64,000 nucleotides of DNA, from contig JANOQT010000015.1 of NCBI GenBank assembly GCA_031415015.1, positions 1 through 64,000 of the forward strand. The letters run 5' to 3'. Below the pieces are notes generated by a model. That model had not been told where the DNA came from, searched no databases, and saw only the letters and a list, made by a program, of their open reading frames with translations. This document shows, piece after piece, positions 26,285 through 35,092 of the stretch. This DNA comes from JAUYQR01 sp031415015 (GTDB lineage: Bacteria > Pseudomonadota > Alphaproteobacteria > Rhodobacterales > Rhodobacteraceae). The position numbers and the translations under genes are program-made. Numbering within the stretch: position 1 is the stretch's first letter; every line of letters starts with the position of its first letter.

Positions 26285-27460
26285 ATGCAATGGGACGTGA
26301 TCATTCTTGGTGCCGGGGCTGCGGGCATGATGGCCGCAATCGAGGCGGGACGTCGCGGGCGGCGCGTGCTGATCGTGGATCACGCCAAGGCCCCGGGCGA
26401 GAAGATCAGGATTTCGGGCGGCGGGCGGTGCAATTTCACCAACCTCGGCATCGCGGCGGACCGGTTCCTGTCGAAGAACCCGCGCTTTGCCCTGTCGGCG
26501 CTGAAACGGTTCACCCAGTGGGATTTCATCGCGCGGATGGAAGCTGCGGGGATCGCCTGGCATGAGAAAACGCTGGGTCAGCTGTTCTGCGACGGCTCGG
26601 CGAAGCAGGTCGTGGACATGCTGGTTCGGGACATGGAGAGCGCCGGGGTCGTGCTGTGGCTAGGCTGCGAGCTTGGGGCCGTAACCCGGGGTGCTGCCGG
26701 CTTTGTGGTAGAGACGGCGCGGGGGCCGCAGGGGGCGGCATCGGTGGTGGTGGCGACGGGCGGCAAGTCGATTCCGAAGATGGGGGCAACGGGGTATGGG
26801 TACCGGGTGGCTGAAAGCTTCGGGTTGCCGTTGGTGGAGATCCGGCCCGGACTGGTGCCGCTGACCTTTGCAGCACAGGAACTGGACTGGATGGTGCCGC
26901 TGGCCGGGGTCGCAGCAGAGGCGCGGGTGTCTTGTGGACGGCAGGGGTTTGACGAGGCGGTCCTGTTCACTCATCGCGGGCTGTCGGGACCGGCAATTCT
27001 GCAAATCTCAAGCTACTGGCGCGAGGGGGAGGCGGTTTCGGTCAACCTTGCCCCCGGTCGCGATGTGGCGGCGGAGTTGCGGGCGGCCAAGGCTGCTTCG
27101 GGGCGGGGGTTGCTGCGGACGGCCTTGGGGCGCGCGCTGCCAGAGCGGCTGGCGCGGCATCTGGAGGAGGTGTCGGGGGTGACGGGGCCTCTGGCCGAGG
27201 TGCCGGGCGCAGTGCTGGACCGGGTCGCGGGAATGGTTGCGGACTGGCGGCTGGTGCCGGTGGGGTCTGAAGGCTACCGGACAGCCGAGGTTACGCTGGG
27301 GGGGGTGGACACCGACGCGCTGGATGGGCGGACCATGGAGACGAAGGCGGTGCCGGGGTTGTATTTCATCGGCGAAGTGGTGGATGTGACGGGGTGGCTG
27401 GGAGGGTACAATTTCCAGTGGGCCTGGTCGAGCGGTTGGGCGGCGGGGCAGGTGGCCTGA
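26285..27460 (+). CDS. BaiN/HI0933-type NAD(P)/FAD-dependent oxidoreductase
   Basis: A 391-residue flavoprotein of the HI0933 family. The FAD-binding GAGAAGMMAAIEAGRRG is at residues 8-24, followed by the family signature KIRISGGGRCNFTN. The C-terminal region ends with VVDVTGWLGGYNFQWAWSSG, also diagnostic. Some relatives reduce steroid or unsaturated acid double bonds, others are uncharacterised. It is a stand-alone gene starting about 100 bp from tRNA-Gln. Confidence 0.9.
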   Translation: MQWDVIILGAGAAGMMAAIEAGRRGRRVLIVDHAKAPGEKIRISGGGRCNFTNLGIAADRFLSKNPRFALSALKRFTQWDFIARMEAAGIAWHEKTLGQLFCDGSAKQVVDMLVRDMESAGVVLWLGCELGAVTRGAAGFVVETARGPQGAASVVVATGGKSIPKMGATGYGYRVAESFGLPLVEIRPGLVPLTFAAQELDWMVPLAGVAAEARVSCGRQGFDEAVLFTHRGLSGPAILQISSYWREGEAVSVNLAPGRDVAAELRAAKAASGRGLLRTALGRALPERLARHLEEVSGVTGPLAEVPGAVLDRVAGMVADWRLVPVGSEGYRTAEVTLGGVDTDALDGRTMETKAVPGLYFIGEVVDVTGWLGGYNFQWAWSSGWAAGQVA

Positions 27461-27464
27461 GGGT

Positions 27465-27478
27465 GTCCACGCGTGGAC
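27465..27478. promoter_or_regulatory. 14-bp perfect palindrome
   Basis: GTCCACGCGTGGAC lies 5 bp after the flavoprotein stop. It could be a protein-binding site or a short hairpin; it is not a match to parS. Confidence 0.25.
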
Positions 27479-27546
27479 ATCCATGGACCGTAAGGGATTT
27501 CAAGGGGTTGGACTTTGGTTTTAGGCGTTTGTTAAGATTTTCGGGT

Positions 27547-27564
27547 GCCGGGCTGAAGCCCGGC
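27547..27564. repeat. REP-like palindrome
   Basis: Arms GCCGGGCT and AGCCCGGC are separated by GA and followed by CTACGATTTT. This core is a common palindromic repeat in GC-rich alphaproteobacterial genomes. The TTTT just after it also makes it a possible intrinsic terminator of the flavoprotein gene. Confidence 0.45.
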
Positions 27565-27622
27565 CTACGATTTTCCGGTATGCAGCGGGCCGAGGGCGGG
27601 ATGGCCCACACGCATGGCTACA

Positions 27623-28306
27623 TCATCTTATCTGGCAATTGCCTAAGGGTTCCGTGACGATCAGCCGCTCTTTCATTGCGACCTCCCCGGCGTCCTTGGC
27701 GATGAACCCGCCACGCACCATTTGTGACAGCACGCCATTGCGCCGCTCCACTGCCCGCGCGGCGTCGCGGACGGGGTGCAGGCTGGTGGGCGAGCGGACC
27801 AATGCGGCAAGATACGCAGCCTCTGCCAGCGTCAGGTCGTCTGTCGCCTTGCCAAAGTACGCGATCGCAGCCCCGTCGACGCCGAAACATCCTTGACCGA
27901 GGAAGATGGCGTGAACGTACCAGTCGAGGATTTCGTCGCGTGTCAGCGCCTTCGCAATTGCCAGACTGACAGCCAGGCGTGCCAGGCGTGCGCGTTGACC
28001 CGGTTCGGGATACCACAGCCCAACGCTCGCGGTCATGGTGGATAGGCCCGCCGCGCGCTGGTAAAACTTGCGGTCCTCTGCGGCGTTAAAGGCATCAAGT
28101 ACGACCTTCGGTGCATCCTCCCACTGGCTTTTGGCTGTGTCATATGCCCCCCTGATCGCGGCGGGGTCCAGATAGTCGAGTGTCGATGGAGCGATGCTCT
28201 GTTGGGCCAGGCAAGGATTTGCGGTACCAAGCAAGTACAGGATCGCCAAAGCCAACCCATGAAGGCGAAAAAGTTGGTCAGAAAGCAACAATGGCTTTTT
28301 GACCAT
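27623..28306 (-). CDS. Degenerate GT51 (peptidoglycan glycosyltransferase-like) exported protein
   Basis: A 227-residue protein with a signal peptide or N-terminal anchor (about residues 10-34) and a GT51-like domain. Motif 1 AAEDRKFY and the C-terminal EILDWYVHAIFLGQGCFGVDGAA, YFGK and LTLAEAAYLAALVRSP are recognisable. The usual motif 2 (Ser-Thr-x-Thr-Gln-Gln) is replaced by LSTMTASVGLWYP, and in a hand alignment the motif 3 catalytic Glu is an Arg. The whole domain is also shorter than normal. So polymerase activity is doubtful. It is upstream of nothing on its strand and downstream of kdsA with a 9-bp gap, so it may be in the capsule operon. Confidence 0.65.
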   Translation of the reverse strand: MVKKPLLLSDQLFRLHGLALAILYLLGTANPCLAQQSIAPSTLDYLDPAAIRGAYDTAKSQWEDAPKVVLDAFNAAEDRKFYQRAAGLSTMTASVGLWYPEPGQRARLARLAVSLAIAKALTRDEILDWYVHAIFLGQGCFGVDGAAIAYFGKATDDLTLAEAAYLAALVRSPTSLHPVRDAARAVERRNGVLSQMVRGGFIAKDAGEVAMKERLIVTEPLGNCQIR

Positions 28307-28315
28307 GGCCAGACC

Positions 28316-29149
28316 TTACACCCGGATCGGATCGGCCTTCGCCAACCGGTCGAACCCCATCAAACTCTCCACCAGCGTGGGCATTTGCGAGAGGGGGATC
28401 ATGTTCGGGCCGTCGCTGGGGGCGGTGTCCGGGGCCTCGTGAGTCTCAATGAACACCCCGGCAATGCCGACCGACACCGCACAGCGCGCCATCACGGGCG
28501 CAAATTCGCGCTGGCCTCCGGAAGAGTTGCCCTGCCCGCCGGGTTGCTGCACCGAATGGGTGGCGTCCATGATCACCGGATAGCCGGTGCGCGCCAGGAT
28601 CGGCAGGCTGCGCATGTCGGCGACGAGGGTGTTGTAGCCGAAACTCGCCCCGCGTTCGGTCAAAAGGATGCGGGTGTTGCCGGTGGAGGCAACCTTTTCT
28701 GCGACATTGGCCATATCCCACGGGGCCAGGAACTGGCCTTTCTTGATGTTAACCACCGCACCCGTCTCGCCTGCGGCCAGCAGAAGATCGGTCTGGCGGC
28801 ACAGAAATGCGGGAATCTGGATGACATCGACCACCGTTGCCGCCTCTCGCGCCTGACCCGCGTCATGCACGTCGGTCAGCACCGGCATCCCCAGAGCGCG
28901 GATCGCGGCCAGAACCTGCAGGCCCGCCTCAATCCCCAGTCCGCGGCGGCCTTTCAGCGAGGTGCGGTTGGCCTTGTCGTAACTGGCCTTGAAGACGAAC
29001 TGTGCGCCCGCAGCCTTGCACGCCTCGGCCATAGTGCCCGCAATCATCTGGGCGTGATCCAGGCTTTCCAGCTGGCAGGGCCCGGCGATCACCAGCAGCG
29101 GGCGGTCATTGCTGACCGTCAGCGCGCCGATTTTTACGTCTGTCATCAC
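28316..29149 (-). CDS. kdsA: 3-deoxy-8-phosphooctulonate (KDO-8P) synthase
   Basis: A 277-residue aldolase that condenses phosphoenolpyruvate with arabinose 5-phosphate to KDO-8-phosphate, needed for lipid A core and, in some bacteria, for the poly-KDO linker of capsule. Recognisable motifs are GPCQLES (about residue 22), FKASYDKANRTS, ERGASFGYNTLV and the IMDATHSVQQPGG block. It lies 15 bp downstream of the KpsE-like gene on the same strand, which supports a capsule-related role. Confidence 0.94.
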   Translation of the reverse strand: MMTDVKIGALTVSNDRPLLVIAGPCQLESLDHAQMIAGTMAEACKAAGAQFVFKASYDKANRTSLKGRRGLGIEAGLQVLAAIRALGMPVLTDVHDAGQAREAATVVDVIQIPAFLCRQTDLLLAAGETGAVVNIKKGQFLAPWDMANVAEKVASTGNTRILLTERGASFGYNTLVADMRSLPILARTGYPVIMDATHSVQQPGGQGNSSGGQREFAPVMARCAVSVGIAGVFIETHEAPDTAPSDGPNMIPLSQMPTLVESLMGFDRLAKADPIRV

Positions 29150-29164
29150 ACCGGTAATCCGATC

Positions 29165-30865
29165 TTAAGCCGAGACCTGTTCGCGCAGGATTGCGGCGGT
29201 CATCGAGACCATGAGGTAAATGCCCAGCAGGATCAACATGGCGACCAGCGTATTCTCGAAGGCGCGGGGATAGGCAGGTTCATCCGTGGGGGTGGGATTG
29301 ACGGACACGGACAGGTAACGCACCTGACGGTTTGCCTCGGTCCGCGCCACCTCCATCGACTGCAGGGTTTGCGCCAGGATCAGCTGACGCGTCTGCACGT
29401 CGGCCTGCGCCATCAGGAATTCGCCCTGCACCTGCGCCAGACTTTCCGTGCCGACCGAGCCTTCGGTCATTTTGGCACGCAACGCGGCGATCTGCGTTTC
29501 AAGCGTGGCGATCCGGCGCTTGACCGGGTCCATCCGGGCCTCGTTGGGGTTTTCGTTGGCCTCCATCTGCGCCAGCGACAGGCGTTCCTGGGTCAGCTGG
29601 TTTTCCAGTCCGGAGATCTGCGCGGTCAGCAGGCCGACCTCGGCCTCGGATGACAGGATCTTGAATTTTTCCTGCAAATCTATCAGCTTGCGCTGTGCCG
29701 TCTGCAGCGAGGTCGTCGCCTCTTCGTGACTGGCCAGTGCATCTTCCATCTGGTCTTCGCGCATCCGCTGGGTCAGGTGATCGACCTGTTCCTCGGCGTA
29801 GTTGATCAGTTGTTCGGACCAGGCAGAGGCGGTTTGCGGGTCGGCGGCGACCACCTCCATTCGGATGATGCCTTCGGTCGGGTCATAAGAAATCTTTACG
29901 AATTTCTTGTAGATCCGGTAGGCTTTTTCAAGGCTTGCGTCTGCCGGAAGCCGTTGCAGCGCGTCGATCTCTTCGTTCTGGAAATGGCTGCGAAAGCCCA
30001 CATCTTTTTCCAGCCGCAGCATCGCTTCGCGCGACTGCAGATAGTCCTGCACGTTTACCGAGTCTTCCGACTTGGCCATGGCGGTGCCGGAAAACAGGCC
30101 ACCAAGCCCGCCCCCGCCAGAGGGACCGGCCTGCTGGATCACGAAGGCCGATTTGGTGGCGTAAAGGGGGGTAGCGATCTGGTAGTAGTACCAACCGGCC
30201 AGAAAGGTCGGCAGGAAGACAAAGACGAACATCCGGGCCGCCAGAAGTGCCAGTTTGCGGCGGCGGCGGCGGGCGATATCTTTCTGCATGCGCAGGATTT
30301 CAGCGGCCTGGTTGACCTCTGCCCGCTGTTCGGTGGACGGCGCGCGGATCGGCTGCACCTTCTGCGGCAGACGGACCACATCGCCCGGAAGGGCGGTCAA
30401 CGAACGGCCGGTTTGCAACATCGGGGCCTCCTGCGGTGCGACGGCGGGCGCGGGTTCGGGTGCCGGGGTGGCGCCCATGCTGACCATGTCCAGAAGCGAG
30501 GCCCGCGAGAACGGGTCGATCCCGGCCCGACGCAGCAGATAGATCGCCTCATAGTCGGATCGCGCGACGACTTTGTGTTTTTCGGCGACCATACGCGCCC
30601 GGCGCAGCTGCCGCCCGGTCAGCCCTTCGGCAGCGATGGCAGCGATGGCCTCGACATCTTCACCCGGGGCATCGCGGGGGATTTTCATCGCTGTGGCGGC
30701 GGCGGTCCCGGCCGTCTCTGCCTGAGGCGGGGGGCTGCGGAAATCGGTGTCGCCGAAGCCATCCTCCTGATTGTCGAAAAGCTGGCTGGCAGCCGGTTCG
30801 GGCCGCGGTGCCGGTGGCTGCGGACGGCGGATGTGGAACCGGGTGGCCTTAGGTGTTGTAGTCAT
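29165..30865 (-). CDS. KpsE/Wzc-like capsule export membrane-periplasmic protein
   Basis: A 566-residue polysaccharide co-polymerase/export protein. It has an unusually long N-terminal cytoplasmic region (residues 1-205, Pro/Ala-rich, then a helical KLALLAARM segment), a first membrane helix (about 205-230), a periplasmic domain with coiled coil (about 330-480) and a C-terminal membrane helix near 535-560. KpsE with KpsD bridges the inner and outer membranes for capsule. ATG 30865 is chosen; the frame is open to TTG 30886. It overlaps the KpsT-like gene by 17 bp. Confidence 0.8.
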   Translation of the reverse strand: MTTTPKATRFHIRRPQPPAPRPEPAASQLFDNQEDGFGDTDFRSPPPQAETAGTAAATAMKIPRDAPGEDVEAIAAIAAEGLTGRQLRRARMVAEKHKVVARSDYEAIYLLRRAGIDPFSRASLLDMVSMGATPAPEPAPAVAPQEAPMLQTGRSLTALPGDVVRLPQKVQPIRAPSTEQRAEVNQAAEILRMQKDIARRRRRKLALLAARMFVFVFLPTFLAGWYYYQIATPLYATKSAFVIQQAGPSGGGGLGGLFSGTAMAKSEDSVNVQDYLQSREAMLRLEKDVGFRSHFQNEEIDALQRLPADASLEKAYRIYKKFVKISYDPTEGIIRMEVVAADPQTASAWSEQLINYAEEQVDHLTQRMREDQMEDALASHEEATTSLQTAQRKLIDLQEKFKILSSEAEVGLLTAQISGLENQLTQERLSLAQMEANENPNEARMDPVKRRIATLETQIAALRAKMTEGSVGTESLAQVQGEFLMAQADVQTRQLILAQTLQSMEVARTEANRQVRYLSVSVNPTPTDEPAYPRAFENTLVAMLILLGIYLMVSMTAAILREQVSA

Positions 30866-31502
30866 AGAGGCTTTTCGCTTCTTCAAGGGTGTCGAAGTGG
30901 TACAGTTTGCCGTGTTTCAGGACTGCCGCCGAGTTGCAGAACTTCTGCAATGTCTGCGCCGAGTGTGACACGATCACAACTGTCGCATTCTGCAGCCGTT
31001 CGCGCAGGATATTGCCCGCCTTGCGGTTGAAAGCGGCGTCCGATGTGGCGGGCATGCCTTCGTCGATCAGGTAGATGTCAAACTCGATGGCCAGCAGCAG
31101 GGAAAAGCTGAAGCGCGACCGCATGCCCGAGGAATAGGTGGCCAGCGGCATCTCGAAGTATTCACCCAGATCGCAGACCCAGCGACAGAAGCTTTCGACA
31201 TAGTCGGGGTCGAGGCCGTAAAGGCGGGCGATGGCGCGGCAGTTTTCATGTGCGGAATGCTTGCCGCTGACGCCGCCCATGAACCCGAGCGGAAATGACA
31301 CGCGACAGGTCTTGATCACCCGCCCCTCGTCCGGTTTTTCCAGCCCAGCCATCATGTTGATGATCGTCGTCTTGCCGGCGCCGTTCTCGGCCAGAATGCC
31401 CAGTGACTGGCCCAGCTCGACACGGAAGGACGCGCGGTCAAGGATCACCTTGCGCTGGGTTCCGGTCCAGTAGGACTTGGACACATCCTGAAACTCGATC
31501 AT
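30849..31502 (-). CDS. kpsT: KpsT-like polysaccharide ABC exporter ATPase
   Basis: A 217-residue ATPase with Walker A AENGAGKTT (about residues 38-46), the signature region TYSSGMRSRFSFSLLLAI and Walker B DIYLIDE. The GKHSAHENCRAIARLYGL segment is typical of capsule exporters (ABC2 type). In E. coli it works with the KpsM permease, but no permease gene is adjacent on either side. It overlaps the start of the KpsE-like gene by 17 bp, so it is the first gene of the kpsT-kpsE-kdsA cluster. Confidence 0.85.
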   Translation of the reverse strand: MIEFQDVSKSYWTGTQRKVILDRASFRVELGQSLGILAENGAGKTTIINMMAGLEKPDEGRVIKTCRVSFPLGFMGGVSGKHSAHENCRAIARLYGLDPDYVESFCRWVCDLGEYFEMPLATYSSGMRSRFSFSLLLAIEFDIYLIDEGMPATSDAAFNRKAGNILRERLQNATVVIVSHSAQTLQKFCNSAAVLKHGKLYHFDTLEEAKSLYDYNT

Positions 31503-31626
31503 TCCGGCCTCTGCACGCCCCCGGCTGGTCTGGCACTCTGCCTCCGCACTACCGGAAGACAGTTAACATTCAGTGTGGTTCGATGAAAGGGCGCAAGCAG
31601 GGCAACGATGTGGCAACCCCCGCCTG

Positions 31627-32859
31627 TCACGCGGAAGTGTGGCCCTTTGCACCGGGTCTGCGCCCGGACAGCAGCAGCGCCGCCGGTCCGGCAAGCAGGC
31701 TGATCGCAAGGCCAAGACGGGCGGCCTCTTGCATGGCGCCACCGGGAAGCGTGCCGTCAAGGCCAAGCACCGGCACCGTAAAGCCCATCGCCATGATCCC
31801 GATTACGCGCAGGATATCGCGCAGCGAAATCCCCGGCGGCAGGCGCAGACCCAGGAGAGCCGCGAGGCCAAGACCGAAGATCACCATCCCCAGCGGCCGA
31901 CCGATCCACAACGCTGCAAGCGTGGTCATGGTCGTCGGGGCAAAGGCCGACAGGTCCACCCCGCCGCGTGTCAGGCCAAAGCCGAACAGCACCACCGCCA
32001 GGGGGCGGACCATCAGTTGCGCCAGCCGGTTGAGCGGGTCTTGCAGCAACCCCTCGGCCTCGGCGAAAAGGCCGAAGTTACGGTCCGCATGGGCAATGGC
32101 GGGGATGACGGGCAAAAGTCCCAGGGCCGGAGGAAGGCCGGATGCCGCGATGCCGATCCAGGACAGCAGCCCTGCCAGCCCGTAAGGCCACAGCAGATGC
32201 AGGGCCCGTTTGCGCCGTTCGGAAGCGCCTTCGGGCGGCTGTCGGCCAATGAGCGCCCAGACCCCAAGCGAGGCCGCGACCGGCAGGATCAGCCATAGCA
32301 GACGCAATGAAAAATTGGGATGGGTGATGCCCAAGACCAGAAGAGCCAGAATATCCGTGGCGATGGCCAGCAGCAAAAGGAGGTGCAGCGCCGGATGCCC
32401 CGGCCCGAACACGCGGCGACCGATCAGATAGCCCAGCACCACGTCAGACCCCAGCGGCAACGGCCATCCGGTGGCAAACCCCGCCTCTTCCGCCGTCTCG
32501 ATCAGGCTGGCCGTCACGATCCACACCAGTGCCGCACCTGCCATTCCACCCAGCGTGAGGCCAAGTGGCAGCAGCGCCTGCCGCCCCTTCAGCGCGCCGC
32601 GTTCGAGGATCAGCGCCTCCCACAGCTCCTTGGCGAGAAAGGCCAGGAAAAACGCCATCAGGATATCGGACACCACCATCCCGGGGGTCACGCTGATGGG
32701 CAGAGGTGCAACCCATGCGGGCAGGACAAGGTCGAAAAGCCGCCACTCGACGCTGTCGTAGTAGGACGCAGGGGCCGCGTTGACCCAGAGGGTCGCCATC
32801 AGTGCCCCGCCCAGCAGGGCAAGGGCGAAACGGCTGACGAAGGGAGACACTCGGTACAT
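31627..32859 (-). CDS. nhaA: NhaA-family Na+/H+ antiporter homologue
   Basis: A 410-residue membrane protein with about eleven or twelve helices and the NhaA overall fold. The segment PLGSDVVLGYLIG aligns with the E. coli NhaA helix that holds Asp133. The following IATDILALL aligns with the essential Asp163-Asp164 pair, but reads Thr-Asp, so one of the two conserved aspartates looks replaced. It may therefore have a different coupling or be divergent. It is the gene after kpsT upstream, but separated by 124 bp. Confidence 0.75.
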   Translation of the reverse strand: MYRVSPFVSRFALALLGGALMATLWVNAAPASYYDSVEWRLFDLVLPAWVAPLPISVTPGMVVSDILMAFFLAFLAKELWEALILERGALKGRQALLPLGLTLGGMAGAALVWIVTASLIETAEEAGFATGWPLPLGSDVVLGYLIGRRVFGPGHPALHLLLLLAIATDILALLVLGITHPNFSLRLLWLILPVAASLGVWALIGRQPPEGASERRKRALHLLWPYGLAGLLSWIGIAASGLPPALGLLPVIPAIAHADRNFGLFAEAEGLLQDPLNRLAQLMVRPLAVVLFGFGLTRGGVDLSAFAPTTMTTLAALWIGRPLGMVIFGLGLAALLGLRLPPGISLRDILRVIGIMAMGFTVPVLGLDGTLPGGAMQEAARLGLAISLLAGPAALLLSGRRPGAKGHTSA

Positions 32860-32908
32860 CGGCTGGGTCCGTCACGGTCAGGTGGTGCCCGGGGTCGGCC
32901 CCCGGAAG

Positions 32909-32963
32909 GTTTCACACCCTTCGGACTACCCGCGGGATATTTGTCATAGGGAAAGCGGAAGAT
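32909..32963. repeat. Rhodobacterales-type intergenic repeat, copy C
   Basis: Starts GTTTCACACCC, then CGCGGGATATTTGTC, and ends GCGGAAGAT. It shares start, TATTT core and A/G-rich end with copy A at 11711-11762. It lies between the divergently oriented nhaA homologue and the glycosylase gene. Confidence 0.5.
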
Positions 32964-33058
32964 GTCTTGCCCCCTTGAGGCATTAGACCGAAGTCTTGCG
33001 GGGCTGCAATGGGCAGATGGGCTTGCAGCGGTTTACAGGCACGGCGAAGGATCAAGGG

Positions 33059-33643
33059 ATGGACGTTGCGGACGAAATCCGGGCCTGTCAGCTGTGTGCG
33101 GAGCGGTTTGCCGCAACGGTGACAGGGCACACGCCGCGCCCGGTGGTCTGGTTCCGGCCCGGTGCGAAGCTGTTGATCGCGGGTCAGGCACCCGGCGCGC
33201 GGGTGCACGCCAGTGGGCGGCCCTTTACCGACCGGTCCGGCGAGAGGTTGCGGGACTGGACCGGGCTGAGTGTGCCAGAGTTCTACGATCTGACCCGGGT
33301 GGCCGTGGTGCCGATGGCGTTCTGCTTTCCGGGATATGACGTCCGGGGAGCCGATCTGCCGCCGCCTGCGATCTGTGCCGCCACATGGCGGGCGCGGGTG
33401 ATGGAGGCGCTTGCGTCAGTGCGCTTGACGCTGCTGGTCGGCGGGGCCGCAATCCGCTGGCATCTGGGGCTGCGCGATGTGACGTCGGCTGTGGCAGGAT
33501 GGCGCGGGCCGGCGGCGCGGGGTGTGATCCCCTTGCCGCATCCGTCGTGGCGGAATACGGGGTGGCTGAAGCGCAATCCCTGGTTCGAGGCAGAGGTGCT
33601 GCCGGACGTGCGGGTGCGGGTGCGGGAGGTGATGAATGAGTGA
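33059..33643 (+). CDS. Uracil-DNA glycosylase superfamily protein
   Basis: A 194-residue protein of the UDG superfamily, which removes uracil or damaged bases from DNA. Motif 1 is GQAPGARVHASGRPFTDRSG (about residues 44-63), and motif 2 is LPHPSWRNTG near residue 160. Cysteines in ACQLC and later may belong to a [4Fe-4S] cluster as in family 4/5 UDGs, but I cannot confirm four ligands. ATG 33059 with GAAGGA upstream is chosen over upstream in-frame starts. Its 3' end overlaps the SseB gene by 8 bp. Confidence 0.8.
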   Translation: MDVADEIRACQLCAERFAATVTGHTPRPVVWFRPGAKLLIAGQAPGARVHASGRPFTDRSGERLRDWTGLSVPEFYDLTRVAVVPMAFCFPGYDVRGADLPPPAICAATWRARVMEALASVRLTLLVGGAAIRWHLGLRDVTSAVAGWRGPAARGVIPLPHPSWRNTGWLKRNPWFEAEVLPDVRVRVREVMNE

Positions 33644-34424
33644 TGTGATGACCTTGCTGGACGCGGCGCATGCGGCGGTGTCGGCGGACCCCGACAACGA
33701 TGCGCTGCGTCTGCGGTTCTATGAGCGGCTGGCGGATGGCGAGATGATCCTTTTGCTGGAACGCGAGGTCGAGGGCGATCAGGTCACACCGCGGGTGTTT
33801 GATCTGGAGGGCGGGCCGGTGGTGCTGATCTTTGACCGGGAGGAGCGGTTGTCGGCGTTTTCCGGCGGCATCGCGCCTTATGCGGCGCTGCCGGGGCGGG
33901 TGATCGCGGGGATGCTGAAGGGGCAGGGCATCGGGCTGGGGGTCAACCTTGGGGTGGCCCCGTCGTCGATGCTGTTGCCGCCCGAGGCACTGGACTGGCT
34001 GGCGCTGGCGCTGGAAACCGGGCCGGTGGCGGCGGAAGGCAAACCCGAGGCGTTTCATGCGCCAAAGGGGTTGCCCGAAGCGCTGTTGACCGGGCTGGAC
34101 GCCAAGCTGGCACGGGCGGCTGGCCTTGCGTCCGGTGTGTTGCTGGCAGGGGTGAGCTACGCGGGGGGCCGGCGCGGGCATCTGCTGGCGTTTCTGGATG
34201 CGGCCCCGGGGGCGGAGGAGGCGCTGGCGCGAGCGGTCAGCGAGGCGCTGGTGTTTTCGGGCGTCGAGGCGGGGGAACTGGATGTGGCATTCCTGATGAC
34301 GGGCGGGCCTGTGGCGGACGCAATGGCGCGGGTGGCCCTGCGGTTCGATCTGCCAGAGCCGGAGGTGCCCGACGGCCCAGCCGCGCCGGGAATGCAGCCG
34401 GACAAGCCGCCGATCCTGCGGTAG
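33636..34424 (+). CDS. SseB family protein
   Basis: A 262-residue protein whose N-terminal 115 residues match SseB (LLLEREVEGDQVTPRVFDLEG, VVLIFDREERLSAFSG), a family named from enhanced serine sensitivity in E. coli. The C-terminal part is Ala/Leu-rich and probably helical with a short strand pattern (VSYAGGRRGHLLAFLDAAPGAEE). It overlaps the preceding glycosylase gene by 8 bp, so it is co-translated. Function is unclear. Confidence 0.85.
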   Translation: MSDVMTLLDAAHAAVSADPDNDALRLRFYERLADGEMILLLEREVEGDQVTPRVFDLEGGPVVLIFDREERLSAFSGGIAPYAALPGRVIAGMLKGQGIGLGVNLGVAPSSMLLPPEALDWLALALETGPVAAEGKPEAFHAPKGLPEALLTGLDAKLARAAGLASGVLLAGVSYAGGRRGHLLAFLDAAPGAEEALARAVSEALVFSGVEAGELDVAFLMTGGPVADAMARVALRFDLPEPEVPDGPAAPGMQPDKPPILR

Positions 34425-34542
34425 CGCTGCGACCTTGCCGAAGCACGCGTATTTGGGAAAGCCGCCCGACAAATTCGTGAGGTATAATAATACCTTCATT
34501 CTAAGGCACTGATACTAATGTATTCTTTTGCGACCCCTGGAC

Positions 34543-34571
34543 TTGACGCGACAAGCCGCCTCGGCGATAAG
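34543..34571 (+). promoter_or_regulatory. Candidate promoter of rplM-rpsI
   Basis: TTGACG (34543-34548) and GATAAG (34566-34571) are spaced by 17 bases. This is a good sigma70-type match with a start near 34578 and a leader of about 48 bases before rplM. Confidence 0.55.
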
Positions 34572-34625
34572 CCAGCATCCGAGACACCGGGGTCAGTCCC
34601 CGATCATCCTTATGGAAGCCGACCG

Positions 34626-35090
34626 ATGAAAACCTTTACCGCTACTCCGGCGGACATCGACAAGAAATGGATCCTGATCGACGCCGAGGGCGTTGTTCTG
34701 GGCCGTCTTGCCACGATCGTCGCCTCTATCCTGCGCGGCAAGAACAAGCCGACCTTCACGCCGCACATGGACATGGGTGACAATGTCATCGTGATCAATG
34801 CGGACAAGATCCAGATGACCGGCAACAAGCGCAACGACAAGATTTATTACTGGCACACCGGCCACCCGGGCGGCATCAAGCAGCGCACCGCGCGGCAGGT
34901 GCTGGAAGGCAACCACCCCGAGCGTGTCGTGGAAAAGGCTGTCGAGCGGATGATTACTCGCAACCGCCTTGGTCGGGTGCAGATGACCAACCTGCGGGTT
35001 TACGCCGGTGCCGCCCATCCGCATGAAGCGCAGCAGCCGACCGTTCTGGACGTCGCAGCGCTGAACCCCAAGAACACCCGGAGCGCATGA
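34626..35090 (+). CDS. rplM: Ribosomal protein L13
   Basis: A 154-residue 50S subunit protein. It has the conserved RLATIVASILRGKNKP and TGHPGGIK segments and the C-terminal LRVYAGAAHPHEAQQP. ATG 34626 starts the family sequence; the open frame to 34518 is leader. Its stop overlaps ATG 35087 in an ATGA arrangement, ahead of rpsI. Confidence 0.97.
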   Translation: MKTFTATPADIDKKWILIDAEGVVLGRLATIVASILRGKNKPTFTPHMDMGDNVIVINADKIQMTGNKRNDKIYYWHTGHPGGIKQRTARQVLEGNHPERVVEKAVERMITRNRLGRVQMTNLRVYAGAAHPHEAQQPTVLDVAALNPKNTRSA

Positions 35091-35092
35091 GC

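Noticed and set aside
27465..27478. Palindrome considered as a ParB parS site
   Set aside because: parS consensus is TGTTTCACGTGAAACA; this GTCCACGCGTGGAC does not match it.
28202..29653. Plus-strand frame of 483 codons over kdsA and the KpsE-like gene
   Set aside because: Antisense shadow; the minus-strand genes have clear motifs and normal lengths.
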